Shown: positions 1 through 11,929, numbered from the stretch's first letter. The stretch: DNA of 64,000 nt from Sepiola atlantica (GCA_963556195.1 OY744523.1:77958445-78022444); one strand, 5' to 3'. Notes: generated by a model from the letters alone, not told the origin. Translations and numbers: made by a program.

Positions 1-50
<50 letters not shown>
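1..50. repeat. (GAT)n microsatellite
   Basis: Perfect GAT repeat running off the left edge. The sequence just after it (GACATTTGCCATGAAA) recurs at about 674-697 after a GAC/GAT run, so the two microsatellites belong to related repeat copies flanking the 200-600 block. Confidence 0.95.
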
Positions 51-199
51 CATTTGCCATGAAATAGAAAAAAAAGTCTTCTGAAATTAAAAATTGATCT
101 TTTTTTTAAATCTTCACAAATGTTTTCTTTTTAATTTTAATTTTTCTGTCTTCTAATTGAATAAATGTGAAAGTTTTGTTCCATTTATCCGAACTATAT

Positions 200-600
200 T
201 TATATCAAAACATCTTAGACTTATTTAATTCAATGATACAACAGGTATCTAATCTCTCTCCTACTGCGGGAAACAGTGGTACAAGGCTTGAAGGTGGGGA
301 GACTAGGTCAGCACACATAAGGTGGTGCACTCTGGCGCCACAAAACATGCCTCGATGGCTCCGTTGGAATTCTCCGGTAAGGGCGCTTCAGGTAGTTTAC
401 AATAAACTAACCTGTTCTCTAAGAGAGAAGGTAAAGCCTGGGAGGATGAACCTCCTAGGACTACCCCAAAAAATACCTCGGCCCGACAGAGCAGGGTCAG
501 CTGATGCCACAACGGCCCACTTTCTGTTGAACTGATCGTCGAGGACGTATCGTTGTCTGGTATGGAGTACCAAAAAGAATTCAAAGAATTCAATTATACA
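200..600. repeat. Dispersed repeat of unknown class
   Basis: A GC-richer block in AT-rich surroundings. Its part around 425-460 (GAAGGTAAAGCCTGGGAG) recurs at about 28,757-28,780, so it belongs to a dispersed family. It is flanked by two similar AT-rich segments (about 40-165 and 670-800) that both begin with GACATTTGCCATGAAA. Open frames exist on both strands but none resembles a family I know. It may be a truncated retroelement or SINE-like unit. Confidence 0.4.
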
Positions 601-659
601 ACAGAATATTTTAAATAGGCGATATATACTGATTGCAAAACTTACAAAACACAGCCAAT

Positions 660-1130
660 GACGACGACGACGACGATGATGACATTTGCCATGAAAAAGG
701 AAAAAAAAACTCCCTCCATCCTTCCACTTTTCTAAAAAAAATAAAATTAATAATTTTTTTAATTTTATTTTTTATTTTTCTGTCTTTATTAAGGTGAAAA
801 ACACAAACAATTTTAAATTACTCAGTAATATGTAATTGTTTTATTTGACCAATCGATATTCCGATTTTTCGTTTAATCATTTCATTATTTAACCAGTTTT
901 TTCATGCAGAATCTATTTTCAGTTTTATGCTTATATACAAAATGAAATTCCTCAAACTTTAAGTATCGAAAAGACCATATAACAGAACGTTTTTGCTTTG
1001 CTCCTAATTAATAAAATATGACTATGTTCATACACAGTAACTTTCCTCAACATTGGAATATATCAAATAATACCATGCCAATCACCTTTTGTTGTTTTTC
1101 TCTAAATATTTTGAATTCATCTTTTTCTCA
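660..1130. other. No gene seen
   Basis: Starts with a short GAC/GAT run (661-682) and the second copy of the sequence that follows the left-edge microsatellite. The rest is AT-rich DNA with homopolymer runs. I see no coding signal. Confidence 0.5.
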
Positions 1131-1258
1131 ATCAGCTAGTTAAAATTTGCCTTGTCGAGCTATATATATTTTGAGCCGAATTTTTGCTAATTGTCCAAAA
1201 TAAGGTCCCAATTTTTGTTCTGAAAAACAAAGTAGATAGCTTAATTTGTACCGGATGA

Positions 1259-1738
1259 TTGGTTAATTTAATAACCATCATTTTAACAAATGTCAATACA
1301 TCGCTGGCTTCCATCAATCCTCGAATTAGTTGGCCTCGACAGAAGAGGGATGGAAAACGACCTGATGGCCAGACAGTGTTTCCCTTTGTAAACGTCAATA
1401 TATGGGATGCGACTTGTGTCAACACTTTTGCGCCCTCGTCAGTGATAGAATCGGCAACAAGCCCTCGACATGCAGCAGCGTCAGTAGAGAGCTGCAAACA
1501 GTCAAAATATGTCGGTCGTCTCGACAGATTTGTGTTTAAACTGATTGCCATGGAGACGAGTGAAATGATAGGTCCCGCCACGTGCGACTTCCTCAGCAGC
1601 CTTGGTCTGTTAATGATGCGCCACACCGGAGACAATCATGAATTGTCTTGGCTTTATGAGCGCCCCTCCATCGCTATTATCCGTGGAAACGCGTTGAGCC
1701 TGCTCTCGGCCTGCCAAGCCAGCAGAACATGCGATTAA
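1259..1738 (+). pseudogene. C-terminal ORF of LINE-type retroelement (possible endonuclease-like domain)
   Basis: A 159-residue open frame with the pattern GKRPDG then WDATCVNTFAPS then a basic K-Y stretch, then ETSE-GPA, LSSLG and RGNALSLLSA. From memory this order matches the C-terminal part of reverse-transcriptase-like ORFs common in marine invertebrates. The RPD ... D ... K-x2-KY spacing recalls the PD-(D/E)xK restriction-like nuclease fold found at the C-terminus of R2-type LINEs; that reading is inference. No RT domain lies upstream, so this is a 5'-truncated fragment. A shorter copy of the last ~60 residues lies at 23.80-23.98 kb. The first ~40 residues may be chance read-through. Confidence 0.6.
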
Positions 1739-1744
1739 ACTTCC

Positions 1745-3045
1745 TGATGCATGCATGTTGGTTTCGAAAACGGAATATTTTATTTGACTATCATTGTTTG
1801 TATTTCACAAATTGTTTTTTTGTTTAATGTATTAATAAACAATTGGTTTTATAGAAAAAAGGAATTTAATAACAAAACAATTTATCTATTATATTTAGTT
1901 AATATTTTATTCATTTCTCAATACGACCCGTATAATCTAACTGTCTTGTCCGCAGTCAGTGAAGGAGAAATTCTTCTAGGCTGAGACAATTTTAATTTTT
2001 GTTCCAATCCAGAGTGACCTTTTTTGAGGAGCTGGATTTTCCCTACATTAAAAACCGACCTTGTGTCTAACTCTACCCTCGTATGAAGGCAAATAACTAG
2101 GGACCCAAAGCACAAACAAGTAAACCATTACTATTTTGCTGTGAAGAATCTGAAGGATGTCTGCTTTTAAGAATCATCGAATTGAGTTTGTGTCGAGGAA
2201 GCACACGAGTAACACTTCTCTGTATGCATTCAGGTAAAATATTAATTTGCTTGCTTTTGTATCTCCCCATCTCAACAACAACAACAACAACAACAACAAC
2301 CACCATCACCACCACGACGTTCTAAAAAATAAATGTGAAGTTTGATGTTATCACCCTTATAAACAAATGGACCCTTTTCTGGTGAGTTTTTACCTATTAC
2401 ATCTGTTTTTCTTAGTTTCAACAATTAATGTGAACAAAAATATTGCCCTTTTAACATTGACAGAAACAACCCCCCACCCCGAAATATTCTGAAATCGATC
2501 AAAACAAGTTACATATTTATCATCTGGGGTAGAACTTGAAAGCAAACAGAAAAGTAGATTACGTTAAAAAACTGAGTCAAATCTTTCTAATCCGACTGAA
2601 CAGTAGCGATACGATCATCAAGTAAATTATGTTCTAAAAAATCTCGTCTGTCTTTACAAGAAAACTTCATCTTATTCTTACGTTTTAGTATTTATTCTTA
2701 ATATTTATTTTCATTGAGTCTTTTCTTATTGGATCGTCTGCTATATTTTAAGAGGAATTTTCTTGCTGGTTTTTAACTATTTTTTTCTTTTTTTACTGAT
2801 ATTCATTTTTTTTTTATTTGTTTCTCAAAGGTCAACTCTGAAACCAAAATGGATGAATACTTTTCGATAACATATGTTGTTTGTGAACATCTCTTTTTAT
2901 TTGGCCATAACTGATAGTCTGCTATCTTTCCTCGCTGACACATTTCTTGCTTTTTTTTTTCTATGGCAAAATTTTATTATATCTAACACAAACATCAATT
3001 TTTGCTTGAATTGTATCATTATTCCCCTCATTATTACTATGTAGT
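1745..3045. other. AT-rich intergenic DNA with a (CAA)n tract
   Basis: No convincing gene. It contains a (CAA)n run at 2272-2300 followed by a CAC/CAT stretch to about 2316, and T-rich tracts near 2770-2820. Short open frames here look like chance. Confidence 0.5.
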
Positions 3046-3157
3046 AATTGTTTACTACATTTCGGCCGATTAACTTTCTAGCCTTCTTCAGGGGTATTGT
3101 TCGTCTACAGAATTGTCGAAACAGAAGTATTACTTTGAAATTGAACTCCCAAATAGT

Positions 3158-3260
3158 AGTGTCGTTGTCATCGTCGTCATCGTCGTCGTCATCGTCGTCA
3201 TCGTCGTCGTCATCGTCATCGTCATCATCATCGTCATCGTCGTCGCCATCATCATCATGA
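3158..3260. repeat. (TCG/TCA)n microsatellite, 3' tail of a LINE
   Basis: Interspersed TCG and TCA triplets. It directly abuts the 3' end of the minus-strand LINE fragment at 3262-3880, so on that strand the element ends in a GAT/GAC tail. The same arrangement occurs at 6.48-6.54 kb. Confidence 0.85.
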
Positions 3261-3261
3261 T

Positions 3262-3880
3262 ATTTGTTTTAACATCCGTTTTACATGCTGTCATGTGTTG
3301 GACGTTTTTTTCAAATTGACTTCAAGGTCATGTCTTTATTTTTCCCTCTTTCTGTTAAATCCATCTTTATCAGTTCTTCCAATATTTTCCTTGGTTTTCC
3401 TGTACGAACTGACTACCTCAACTGTTTTACATCTACTAACCCAAGAACTCTCATTCATTCTTTCAACATGACCATACCATCGAAGTCTCCTGTTCTATAC
3501 ACATCTCATTATACTGTCCAGATGTAATCTTCCTCTGAGTCATCAGATCTAGCATGTTGTATCCTCATATCATCTTTCTTCCAAGTAACGCATGTCCTCA
3601 AGCTTTGATTTCCATACATCATCACACTGCGTACACATGCTTGATAGACTCTTCCCTTGGTCGACAATGGTAATTCTCTGCTGGATTCACATGCCTGATA
3701 AACTCTTCTCTTGGTCGACAGTGGTAACACTCTGCTGGTTAGTAATGGCAAAAGTTTCCTGAACTTACTCCATCCACTCCTAACTCTTGCAATCACACTA
3801 ACACCTGCTCCTCCCTGTGCTCCAATGGTATCACCAAAGTAAAAAACTTCTGAACCACCCCAATAGTGTAAACTTAACAA
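3262..3880 (-). pseudogene. LINE reverse transcriptase C-terminal fragment, copy 1
   Basis: The minus-strand reading contains SVIARVRSGWSKFR, LPLSTKGRVYQACVRS and VMMYG followed by a relic of MRIQH, the conserved end of a non-LTR retrotransposon RT after the palm and thumb. It is 5'-truncated (no catalytic region) and ends at a trinucleotide tail, as expected for target-primed reverse transcription. The family is shared with 6.54-7.08 kb. An 18-codon piece is duplicated in tandem inside it. Not functional. Confidence 0.75.
3636..3743. repeat. 54-bp tandem duplication inside LINE ORF
   Basis: Two diverged 54-bp units (3636-3689 and 3690-3743), both starting CATGC and containing CTTGGTCGACA. 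The period is a multiple of three, so 18 residues around PLSTKGRVYQAC are repeated in frame. The sister copy at 6.9 kb has one unit. Confidence 0.8.
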
Positions 3881-3889
3881 ATCAAAAAT

Positions 3890-6180
3890 AGTTCAAACCG
3901 ATTAATACAGGATATCTCAGCTGTTCGATCGTTAAACTATTTTGCTATGGAGATCAGTACACGTTTTTCAATTCTTAATAAACAACTTATTTTCTATCAT
4001 TAAAGGTTCGCTCAAGGTAGGTATCTTTCGTTCAAAGGATATAACTTTATCTACCTGAACACACGATGTGTACAAATGTTATTTTTTAATCCCTTCTTTT
4101 TGTTCAATTAAGGTTACATAAGAAAGTTTCTTTGAGTTTGAGCTTGGATAAAATTCATCTATCAACTTATGCGATTCAACCAAGGTATGTAACTCTGAGT
4201 CAGGGAATGTAACTTCATCTACTGAATAATAAAATGGCATCTTTTATATTATTATATTTACAGAAATTATTATACAGATAAGCTGAGCAAAAACATAAAA
4301 CTAATGACAACACTGAGCTTGATGGGATTTTAATAATTTATCAGGTTCAATATTTGACAGTTTTAAAGCTTCCATTTTACTGATTTGGTGCTTGCACAAT
4401 TGTACATGACAGCACTGAATCCTTTTTTAAACAAATATCATGTTGGAAAAGCTGTTGTTTTTCTTTCATCATATTTCTTGCAAATGTTGAGGATATTTTT
4501 CCTTTATCCAGAATGCTTCATCGCCATCTTGTCAAAAACATACTTTGTCATTGTGCAAGTAAATTAGTTCTTCTCGTAGATATGTATCAGATTGATAACC
4601 CATCTGAGTATTTTCAGTTCAAGGTTTTTATGCATCACACATAGATAAATCCCCAATATTTTTCCGTCAATGCTTGTAACCTGAAAAAAATAGAACCCGC
4701 TTGGCTGTTTTTATAGAAGCTATATTGCTAGTTATATTTAATAAGGCATGCCTTGCTTTCCTGTGTTGTCATCTTTATCCCAGATATAAGATACGCTATA
4801 TCAGTCGGCATCATTACACATGATTTTATGAACTAATAGAACAGAATAGAACAAAACAGATCATTAAAATTAGACAATTTGATGTATAATAAAAGCAACT
4901 CATTTTTTTAATTTTGTGGTTGGCTTTGGTCTGTCTATTTCATGGCATATCATGTTATATAATGCCAAAGCAGGAAATCAAAAGATTCATTGTAGGTAGC
5001 CAGCCGTTTTCTCAGTTGTATTACTATATACATGAAAACAATGGACACAGCTAGATTTGAACTCAGTTCAGCTTATTCCATAGCCTGTGCTGATGAGCTT
5101 TACACCATCCATGCCTCCATGTTCTTAACTTTAATTTTGTGGCAAAGCTTCCAGAATAATAAACATGTATTTAAAAGATCTGCTTTTATTTGATTACCAC
5201 TTGCAAAGTTTCATACGATCTACTAGTGAGATGTTCTTTTGTCCAATGATATAAAATCATAAAAATGTTGGGACGCCCTTTTTTCACCAAAGAACTCCAT
5301 CAGTTGCACAATGTAAGGAGGAATATCTAAAAAAAACTCTGCTCAATTGTCTTGAAAAACATTGCAAATTTCGTATCAATTTTCAGTACTCAGCAAACAA
5401 GAACTCCTTAGTTTCCTGATTGTTATTTTAATAGTGAACAAGAGGCCAATAATTGTGCTTATAATTGTCATCTGTCATCTCATCAAGTGGTAAATAATAT
5501 GCAATGTTTTCATGTCATTTCGGAATCTCAATATCATTTGCGATTTCAATCCTAGCTGATAGTGAACTGCTCCACTAAAAATAATTAATGAAGATATATC
5601 TGGTATATTCATCATAGTATGAAACATTTATTTTACAGCTGAATAAGAATTGTTCAAACATGCTTTGAAATTTAGTATGATGCAATTCTCAAGTTGATTC
5701 CTTTGGGTTTTTTAACATTCCTTTGATGTAGATTAATTTTGACATTTGAGCTTAAATCCCAGAAGCAGTTTCTTTACTTAATATGCATATTTCTAAGGAA
5801 TCAATCATTCTTGAAGGTTCTATTCCTTCATTTGAGAAAGTTTTTTTTTAGATATTAAGCACATTTGTAACTATTTATAATTCATAGATAAAATAACACC
5901 ATATTTGAAGTATTCATTTCAGTATTGAGAACACTTACGTTTTTGGTTTCTCCTTCTCATGGGCTAAAATCGAGATAGTTTTTGGCTTCTGATTCATATT
6001 CTTCAGCCCAATAATGAAGAATTTAAAAACAAAGTATACATTTAAAATCCTTCATGGTCATTGCCATTTGACAATGTAGATTGGTTATTTCTTTTACCCT
6101 TGCCATCTTTACCTACTAATGTAATAGTTTTGCTTTACCTCGATGTGGGAATAAATAAAATAAATGTTTATGCAGACATA
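3890..6180. other. Long AT-rich stretch, no gene seen
   Basis: About 2.3 kb without credible coding signal. A small AGAAC-type repeat lies near 4840-4860. A possible minus-strand tRNA-like SINE lies near 4990-5120 (listed separately). The rest is unassigned. Confidence 0.5.
4990..5120 (-). repeat. Possible tRNA-derived SINE
   Basis: On the minus strand GAGTTCAAATC (about 5050-5062) fits a pol III B box, and an imperfect A-box-like GGATGGTGTAAAG lies about 50 bp upstream. Only one copy is in the window, so the call is weak. Confidence 0.25.
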
Positions 6181-6184
6181 TTAG

Positions 6185-6255
6185 ACACTTTCATTCTTTA
6201 ACTAGTTATATTCATCCGGCATTGCACGGGTTGACACACATTACCGAGTGGAGGA
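6185..6255. repeat. CCGGCATTGCACGGG repeat-end motif
   Basis: ACTAGTTATATTCATCCGGC-ATTGCACGGG resembles the motif at about 27,346-27,375 (ACTAGCAGGGTTACTCGACG-TTGCCCAGGG). It is probably the end of a shared dispersed repeat; class unknown. Confidence 0.35.
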
Positions 6256-6480
6256 ATTAAAGAAAAATAATTCAAAATATAGTCATGTTTACATGACTAT
6301 ATTTTAAATAGGACTTTTAATACTTCGCCTATTTTAATTTTTTGATTTCAATAAATATTCGATTAATAGTAATAATCTCTATCTTACATCTTTGACCTAT
6401 AATACCCTTTAGTATTCATTAGGTGCTGCCATAGTTGGAATTTTGAACTATGCCCTTCATTTAGCCTATACACACACCAC

Positions 6481-6537
6481 CACCATCAGCATCATCATCA
6501 GCAGCAGAATCATCATCAGCAGCAGCAGCAGCATCTT
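6481..6537. repeat. (CAC/ATC/AGC)n microsatellite, LINE tail
   Basis: Mixed CAC, CAT and CAG triplets immediately next to the 3' end of the minus-strand LINE fragment at 6538-7075. Confidence 0.85.
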
Positions 6538-7075
6538 TGGTTTAACATCTGTTTTACATGCTGGCATGTGTTAGCCGGCTTTAAGAAATTGACTTCCAAA
6601 CTAACCTATCTCTAGCTATGTCTTTATTTATCCCTCTTTCTCGCAAGTCTATCTTTGTCACTTCCTTCCATGTTTTCCTGGGCATTCCACTGCCAACTGT
6701 TCTACATCTATTATCCCAAGAACTCTCATCCATTATTTCAATATGACCAAACCAATAAAGTCCCCTGTTCTGTGCACACATCTCCCAATACTGTCCAGAT
6801 TTAATCTTCCTCTGGGCTCATCAGATAAAAGCTAGTCTTTAAGACTCACATCACACATCCATCGTATCATTCTCATGTCATTTCTCTCCATGCAACGCAT
6901 GTCCTCAACCGTCACCGACAAGGTTTCACTTTCATACATCACCACACAACGCACGCACACCTGATATACTCTTCCCTTGATTGTCAGTGATGAAGCTGTG
7001 TTGGTTAGTAATGACACTTACTCTGTCCACTCTTGCAATCACACCAATTTCTCCCAGTGCTGCAAAGAGTATTCA
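6538..7075 (-). pseudogene. LINE reverse transcriptase C-terminal fragment, copy 2
   Basis: The minus strand reads KGRVYQVCVRCVVMYES, then DMRMIRWMCDVSLKD, then RGLYWFGHIEIMD and PRKTWKEVTKIDLRERG-I. This is the classic order YGSE..MRMIRWMCGVSL..R-WFGH..R-R-TW...I..DL of non-LTR RT C-termini. It is split by a frameshift near 6.8 kb and 5'-truncated. It shares its 3' sequence (TTTAACATCTGTTTTACATG) and its trinucleotide tail with the 3.26 kb copy. Confidence 0.8.
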
Positions 7076-7309
7076 ATTCATTCGATTTCAAGGGGATATT
7101 AACTCCTATTAGTTAATTGTTTATCACATAATCTTTTTTATTTGTAATATCCCTACAATCATTTATTTATGTAAAACAGACTTTTATAGTTATAGATGGG
7201 CCAAATAACTGAGATAATTTATCCATCTCTCCTAAATACTAGCCCAGTCTAATAATACGAAACCAGCAGTGGAAACTTTGGGAAGAATGGTTGAATATAA
7301 AATACAGAT

Positions 7310-7530
7310 TGAAATAAGTGAGGCTAAGAGACCAATGGCATGCAGAGGGGAGTATGGGGCAGTAGGCGTGGACATCCAAATTGGGGGAAGGCATCCAATC
7401 ATATTCAAACTATTTTTCTTTCTCATAATATTTCTCAGTACTAGGACTTATACTTGAGGTTTTCGGGCATACAATCGAAGAGATGGCCCTGCAAGTATCT
7501 GATTCTAACCACCAATGCTGGGATCCTCGC
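7310..7530 (-). repeat. Dispersed repeat shared with 29.7-29.9 kb
   Basis: The reverse complement contains AGTATAAGTCCTAGTACTGA followed by GAAAT...ATGAGAAAG and a GATTGGATGCC-like end, matching 29,782-29,835 on the plus strand. No coding function recognised. Confidence 0.6.
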
Positions 7531-7539
7531 TTTACCTCA

Positions 7540-8990
7540 ATTGAATGAACAACTCTTTTCTTGAGAGAGCTATTTGCTTTGATCGGTTAATTAGTTTGTG
7601 AATCCTGTAAATACAAATATATAAGCATGTGTAAATAGAGATAAGTACATATTGATGTTAAAAAAAACTTCCACAAAAAGTTTTGTCTTTTGATTCTATT
7701 ATCCCTCTAACCAACACAAGCCAAAAAATTGTGTTCGAAATGTCCATTGATTAAACATCACAAGAAAATATATGTGATGTACAATCTAGTGATAACAAAT
7801 TTAAATAATTTCTATTTATCATTTTTCTCTTGATTGTAAATCTTTTCAGATATGTGAAGTATGCATAACTATTCCTCAATAATATTAAATCTTCTCTGTA
7901 TATGAAAATTTTAATGAAATAAAACAAAATGTTAATTTTATAAGTCGTACACACCTTTGACTGATTTCTATACAAAATATCCATTTGTGTTTCGTGTAAA
8001 TTTCATTATCTTTCACAAGAATCTCTTTTTATTAATCTGATTTTCATGAGAATTCAAAAGACATAGATAACAATTAAAACAATTTCAATCTGTTCATAAA
8101 CAGCAAATATCTAAAACTGATTCTTTCGATGAGTTGTTTTATTTTTAATCTTTTATTCTGTTAAAGTGTACAAGGTCGATGTGTTGATCTTTGATGATTT
8201 TATAGTTTTAAAATTACCGTTTTTGGAAATTCTCTTTCATTTCAAGATTAAATGTTATCACAATCGCAACTCTGTCAAATTATTCTTGTTATAATTGTTT
8301 CGCTGGGTTTATCTCTCACATACCTCATCACACAAAAAGGTTTATATATTTTCAATTAAGTGTTGTCTTAGATTTATAAAGGTTTATTATATAAATAAAC
8401 CTTTATAAATCTAAGACAAAACACAAATATTAACTTGTATCGCCATTGCTATCATTGACATCTAAAATGGCTGCAAAAAGAAGTTATCTCACTTCATATT
8501 TTTAGAATCTATATTTTGATTATTTGCATAACTATTCCATAATTTACCAAAATCCAACTACATTTAGTATTTACTAGACTACTCATGACCCCTTGGGTCA
8601 CGACCACTACCATTATTTAGTCTACTTGGATTTGATTTCTAAAATTTGTAAATTGTGATATATGTGTTCAAACAATCCTTACATAACTAAAAATAACAAG
8701 TCTTGACTTCTATACTCTCCTTGCGGATAGTATAGAAGTAGAAATTCCTGTTATTTTGCTATCTAATTTACATATCTGTTTACAGTGTGTACTAACATCC
8801 TGGTACTTTGTTAGATTGGGACCTGCGCTAAAAATCCTTCGGCATCGGTGCTTTTGGGCGTTTTACGTAAAACACCGGAAAGCTCCAAAGCGGTTAGTGA
8901 ATGAACCTGCGAGAAAATGAATAAAGTATTGAAATGAATAAGCAGACGACATCTAAACTTGATAATTGAATTTTTGACATCTGGCAAACG
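7540..8990. other. AT-rich region with two inverted repeats
   Basis: No credible gene. It holds the perfect palindrome at 8363-8419 and a smaller one at 8706-8739 (11-bp arms ACTTCTATACT/AGTATAGAAGT, 12-nt loop), both of the size expected for MITE-like or hairpin sequences. Confidence 0.5.
8363..8419. repeat. 57-bp palindrome: 26-bp perfect arms
   Basis: Left arm 8363-8388 and right arm 8394-8419 are perfect reverse complements around a 5-nt ATATA spacer. The outer end of the arms is TTGTCTTAGATTTATAAAGG. Chance is very unlikely even in AT-rich DNA. It could be a tiny fold-back or MITE remnant, or a hairpin-forming transcript. Confidence 0.9.
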
Positions 8991-8997
8991 AGCCTGC

Positions 8998-9112
8998 ACA
9001 AACCCTAACCCTAATTCCTAACCCTGTCCAAACCCTAACCCTGCTGTAACCCTAATTCCTAACCATGCCGTAACCTCAACCGTGTCCTAACTCTAATTCC
9101 TAACTCTAACGA
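8998..9112. repeat. Degenerate telomere-like (CCCTAA)n block
   Basis: AACCCTAACCCTAATTCC-type repeats decaying rightward to AACTCTAATTCC. Some units have a longer period built of CCTAACCCTGTCC-like pieces. It is an old interstitial telomeric sequence or a telomere-derived minisatellite. Confidence 0.85.
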
Positions 9113-9119
9113 AAGCAAC

Positions 9120-9860
9120 AATAATAATCAGTAAAAAAAGTAAAAAATAAAGTAATAATTTTCGTAAAAATTTCAAAAACAACACTTACTTGATTAACTT
9201 TTTTAATTTAAACACTTAAGTGAATCGCTGTTATTTCTTCGTTAAAATGTTTCAATTTAAACACTTATTTGAATCACTTATTTCTTTGTTAAAAAAATAG
9301 ATATTTATTTCATACAAAATTTTTTGCTATAATTTTTTGCGTGTTTTTTCCCGTTTGTAAATATGAAATATTTTAGCAAGTATTTTGATCATAGAATTAT
9401 ATAGGAAACAAGGCCTTCGAGAAAACAAACGTTGTGTAATGACAAACGAGAACAGACGTAACTTGAGAAAGCTTTATTCGGCAGGAGTGTTCGCCAAAGG
9501 GGAGATAATTCAAAATAGGGAAAGTTATTTGTAATTGCTCATTACACATTGATTAACTCAGCTTTTGTATGATAATAGATAATAAAAGTTATTTGTACAA
9601 ATCCATAATCAACCTGTGTTTTAATTAATGTGAAGTGAATTTTGAACATGTATACTTATACTTTGTCATAAAACGATGTGTGAAATGGCAATGCATTAAT
9701 TCTGTAGTATAAGTCCAATTTATGCCAGCATGTCAATTGAATGTTAAACTAAAGAAGAAGAAGAAGAAGAAGAAGAAGAAGAAGAAGAAGAAATTCTTTC
9801 TTTTTTAATAAAATATGTTTTGGGAGTTTTTGAGATGCAAATTGATAATTTGTATTATTT
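9120..9860. other. AT-rich region with (GAA)n tract
   Basis: No gene seen. A pure (AAG)n run occupies 9752-9792. Confidence 0.6.
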
Positions 9861-10305
9861 TTTTTTTTAAACATATTTCACCCCAAAAGAGACAGGTCGC
9901 CACTGTAGATGTAAGAGGCTACTGAGAATTAGGGTGTAGATTTTGGGTGTCATCCTAAGTTGGGAGCTTTGTAGCAAAATGTCTGTTTACATTAGTTTTA
10001 AACCTCTGCATGTCGGTACAGTCGGGGAAATAGGGAGCATGGAGGGAGTTCCAAAGGCCGGCAGCATGAGGAAAGAAGCTATTGAAGTAGAAGGCTCTCC
10101 GGCATCTGGGGACCTCCACAGTGAATAGATGGAATTTAGCTGATTGTAGAGTTGGTCTAGTGTATTTACATCGATGGGGCACTAGAGCAGCAAGTTCATT
10201 GGAGCACATTCCATTGAAGTACTTGTAAAACAAGCACAAGTATGCAACATTGCGGCGATGGGACAGGGGCTGAAGCTTGGTAGATAGTGAATTGTTCGGA
10301 CTGTT
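9860..10305 (-). pseudogene. LINE ORF2 C-terminus, fragment 1 of the 18.7-22 kb family
   Basis: The minus-strand reading CLFYKYFNGMCSNELAALVP, then PRCRRAFYFNSFFPHAAGLW and DMQRFKTNVNRHFA matches the C-terminus of the near full-length LINE at 18.7-22.0 kb almost residue for residue. It is 5'-truncated just upstream of the LSHR-motif. The 3' UTR reaches the A/T-rich tail at about 9,860. Confidence 0.85.
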
Positions 10306-10684
10306 ATTTGGACGAAACGTTGTGTATATAACAACAAAGATGAGAAACGTAGTCCAAATAATGAAAATAATCCAAAGGAAATAATAGTCTAAGTTGCTGC
10401 AATTATAATCTTTTCATTTCCTTTTCTCTTTTAATGTCTTTTTTATCCATCCAGATTTTTCTCAGACGTTTCTGAATCCTTTTAATAGACATTTTAATGT
10501 AATTTCAATAATGTAAATCCAAATGATGCTTACACAGACATTTCATTTATTGAGATGACTCCATCTGTTTCGGATGAATTAAGCCATATTGTTCGACCGT
10601 TTAACAATTAATTCATTACTAATATGTCACCTCGAAATTTCTTCTCCATTAATAATTCTTCTTGTGTTAAAAATCTGTCTGACT

Positions 10685-11095
10685 TTTTTTACTATTGTTC
10701 ATATTGTCACTGAAGTATGAGGGGCTACTCTGATAGGGACAAGATTTATAGGAGTTAACTGGGGTGGGGAGTTCAACAGCAAGATGTTTGTTCACATTAC
10801 ATTTAAATGTCTGCATGTTGGTATGGTTGGGGAAACAGAGAGCTGGGAGAGAATTCGAAAGACAAGCGATCCGAGGAAAAAAAATATCAGAGTAGAAAAT
10901 TTTCCGGCATCTAAGGACCTTTACAGTGAAGGGGTGGGATTTTGCTGCTAGTCGGGTAGGTCGATGGTATTTACATTGAGGGAGTACAAGTGCAGTAAGT
11001 TTATGAGAACACATTCTATGGAAGTATTCGTAAAACAAGTACAGGGATGCAACACTACGGTGCTGTAGCTTGGCAGACCATGCGGGACATATTAT
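10685..11095 (-). pseudogene. LINE ORF2 C-terminus, fragment 2 of the same family
   Basis: Same strand and family as the 9.9 kb fragment: FYEYFHRMCSHKLTALVLP, then VLRCRKIFYSDIFFPR and FKCNVNKHLAVELPT. It is more diverged, and 5'-truncated at nearly the same point. Two same-strand insertions 0.8 kb apart with near-identical truncation could also be a local duplication. Confidence 0.8.
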
Positions 11096-11099
11096 GTTA

Positions 11100-11590
11100 G
11101 AATTTTTTTTTACACTCTGTTCAAGAGGGAGGGGTTAATGGCTGCTGCACTAGCCCAGATGTGGCAACAATACTCCAACATTTCTGTTATTAAAAAAATG
11201 ACATTTATTTACATTGGAGAGAAGATATGCCGATATGGACAGTGAAAACAGAGCATAAATTAGGTCAGGTGATTGTTCGGCATGAAGATGGAAAACTTGA
11301 CTGTTTGGTAAGCAACAGTCATGACTTCTTACCCCTATGCTATTATCCTTGCTACGGAAGTAAAAGAAATGTTAATGCTTTATATATGTTTACATCCACA
11401 TTAAAGACTACCAGAGTGCTCAACTACTAGGAGTTATGCTTTATGCTAAGTAGCAAACAATTATTCCCTTACAAGAGAACTCACCTCATGAGTGTGAAGC
11501 AAATGTAATTATTAACAGAGCTGTGTTGTCATATCAAGGTTCTTCAGTGGGGGTACACTAGACCTGATGAGTGTTTCAAGCTGGGATACA
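11100..11590. other. No gene seen
   Basis: Mixed sequence between the LINE fragment and the (TA)n tract. One 67-codon open frame (11,227-11,430) has no recognisable motif and I treat it as chance. Confidence 0.5.
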
Positions 11591-11594
11591 AAGA

Positions 11595-11596
<2 letters not shown>

Positions 11597-11672
<76 letters not shown>
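11597..11672. repeat. (TA)n microsatellite
   Basis: Pure TA dinucleotides. Confidence 0.98.
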
Positions 11673-11674
<2 letters not shown>

Positions 11675-11869
11675 AAGGTTGAAGGTAATGCAAAGAGCTG
11701 GATTGATTAGAAGCTGGAAAGAACATAAATAATGGTATGTCCCCAAATGATGCTGCTAGGGAGGTTTGTTGTTTTGTTCTTTTCAGGTTCTCATCAATCC
11801 GGATCTCTGCATTGCATTCATCCTTTTATTACCTTATTACAATTCCCGGCAATGCTTTTAGCAAACTAC

Positions 11870-11872
<3 letters not shown>

Positions 11873-11929
<57 letters not shown>

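Noticed and set aside
1751..1984. 77-codon hydrophobic open frame as a membrane protein
   Set aside because: AT-rich DNA favours hydrophobic codons; no start context, conservation or neighbour supports it.
11597..11672. Open frames made of Tyr-Ile or Thr-His dipeptide runs in TA and CA tracts
   Set aside because: They are direct translations of microsatellites.
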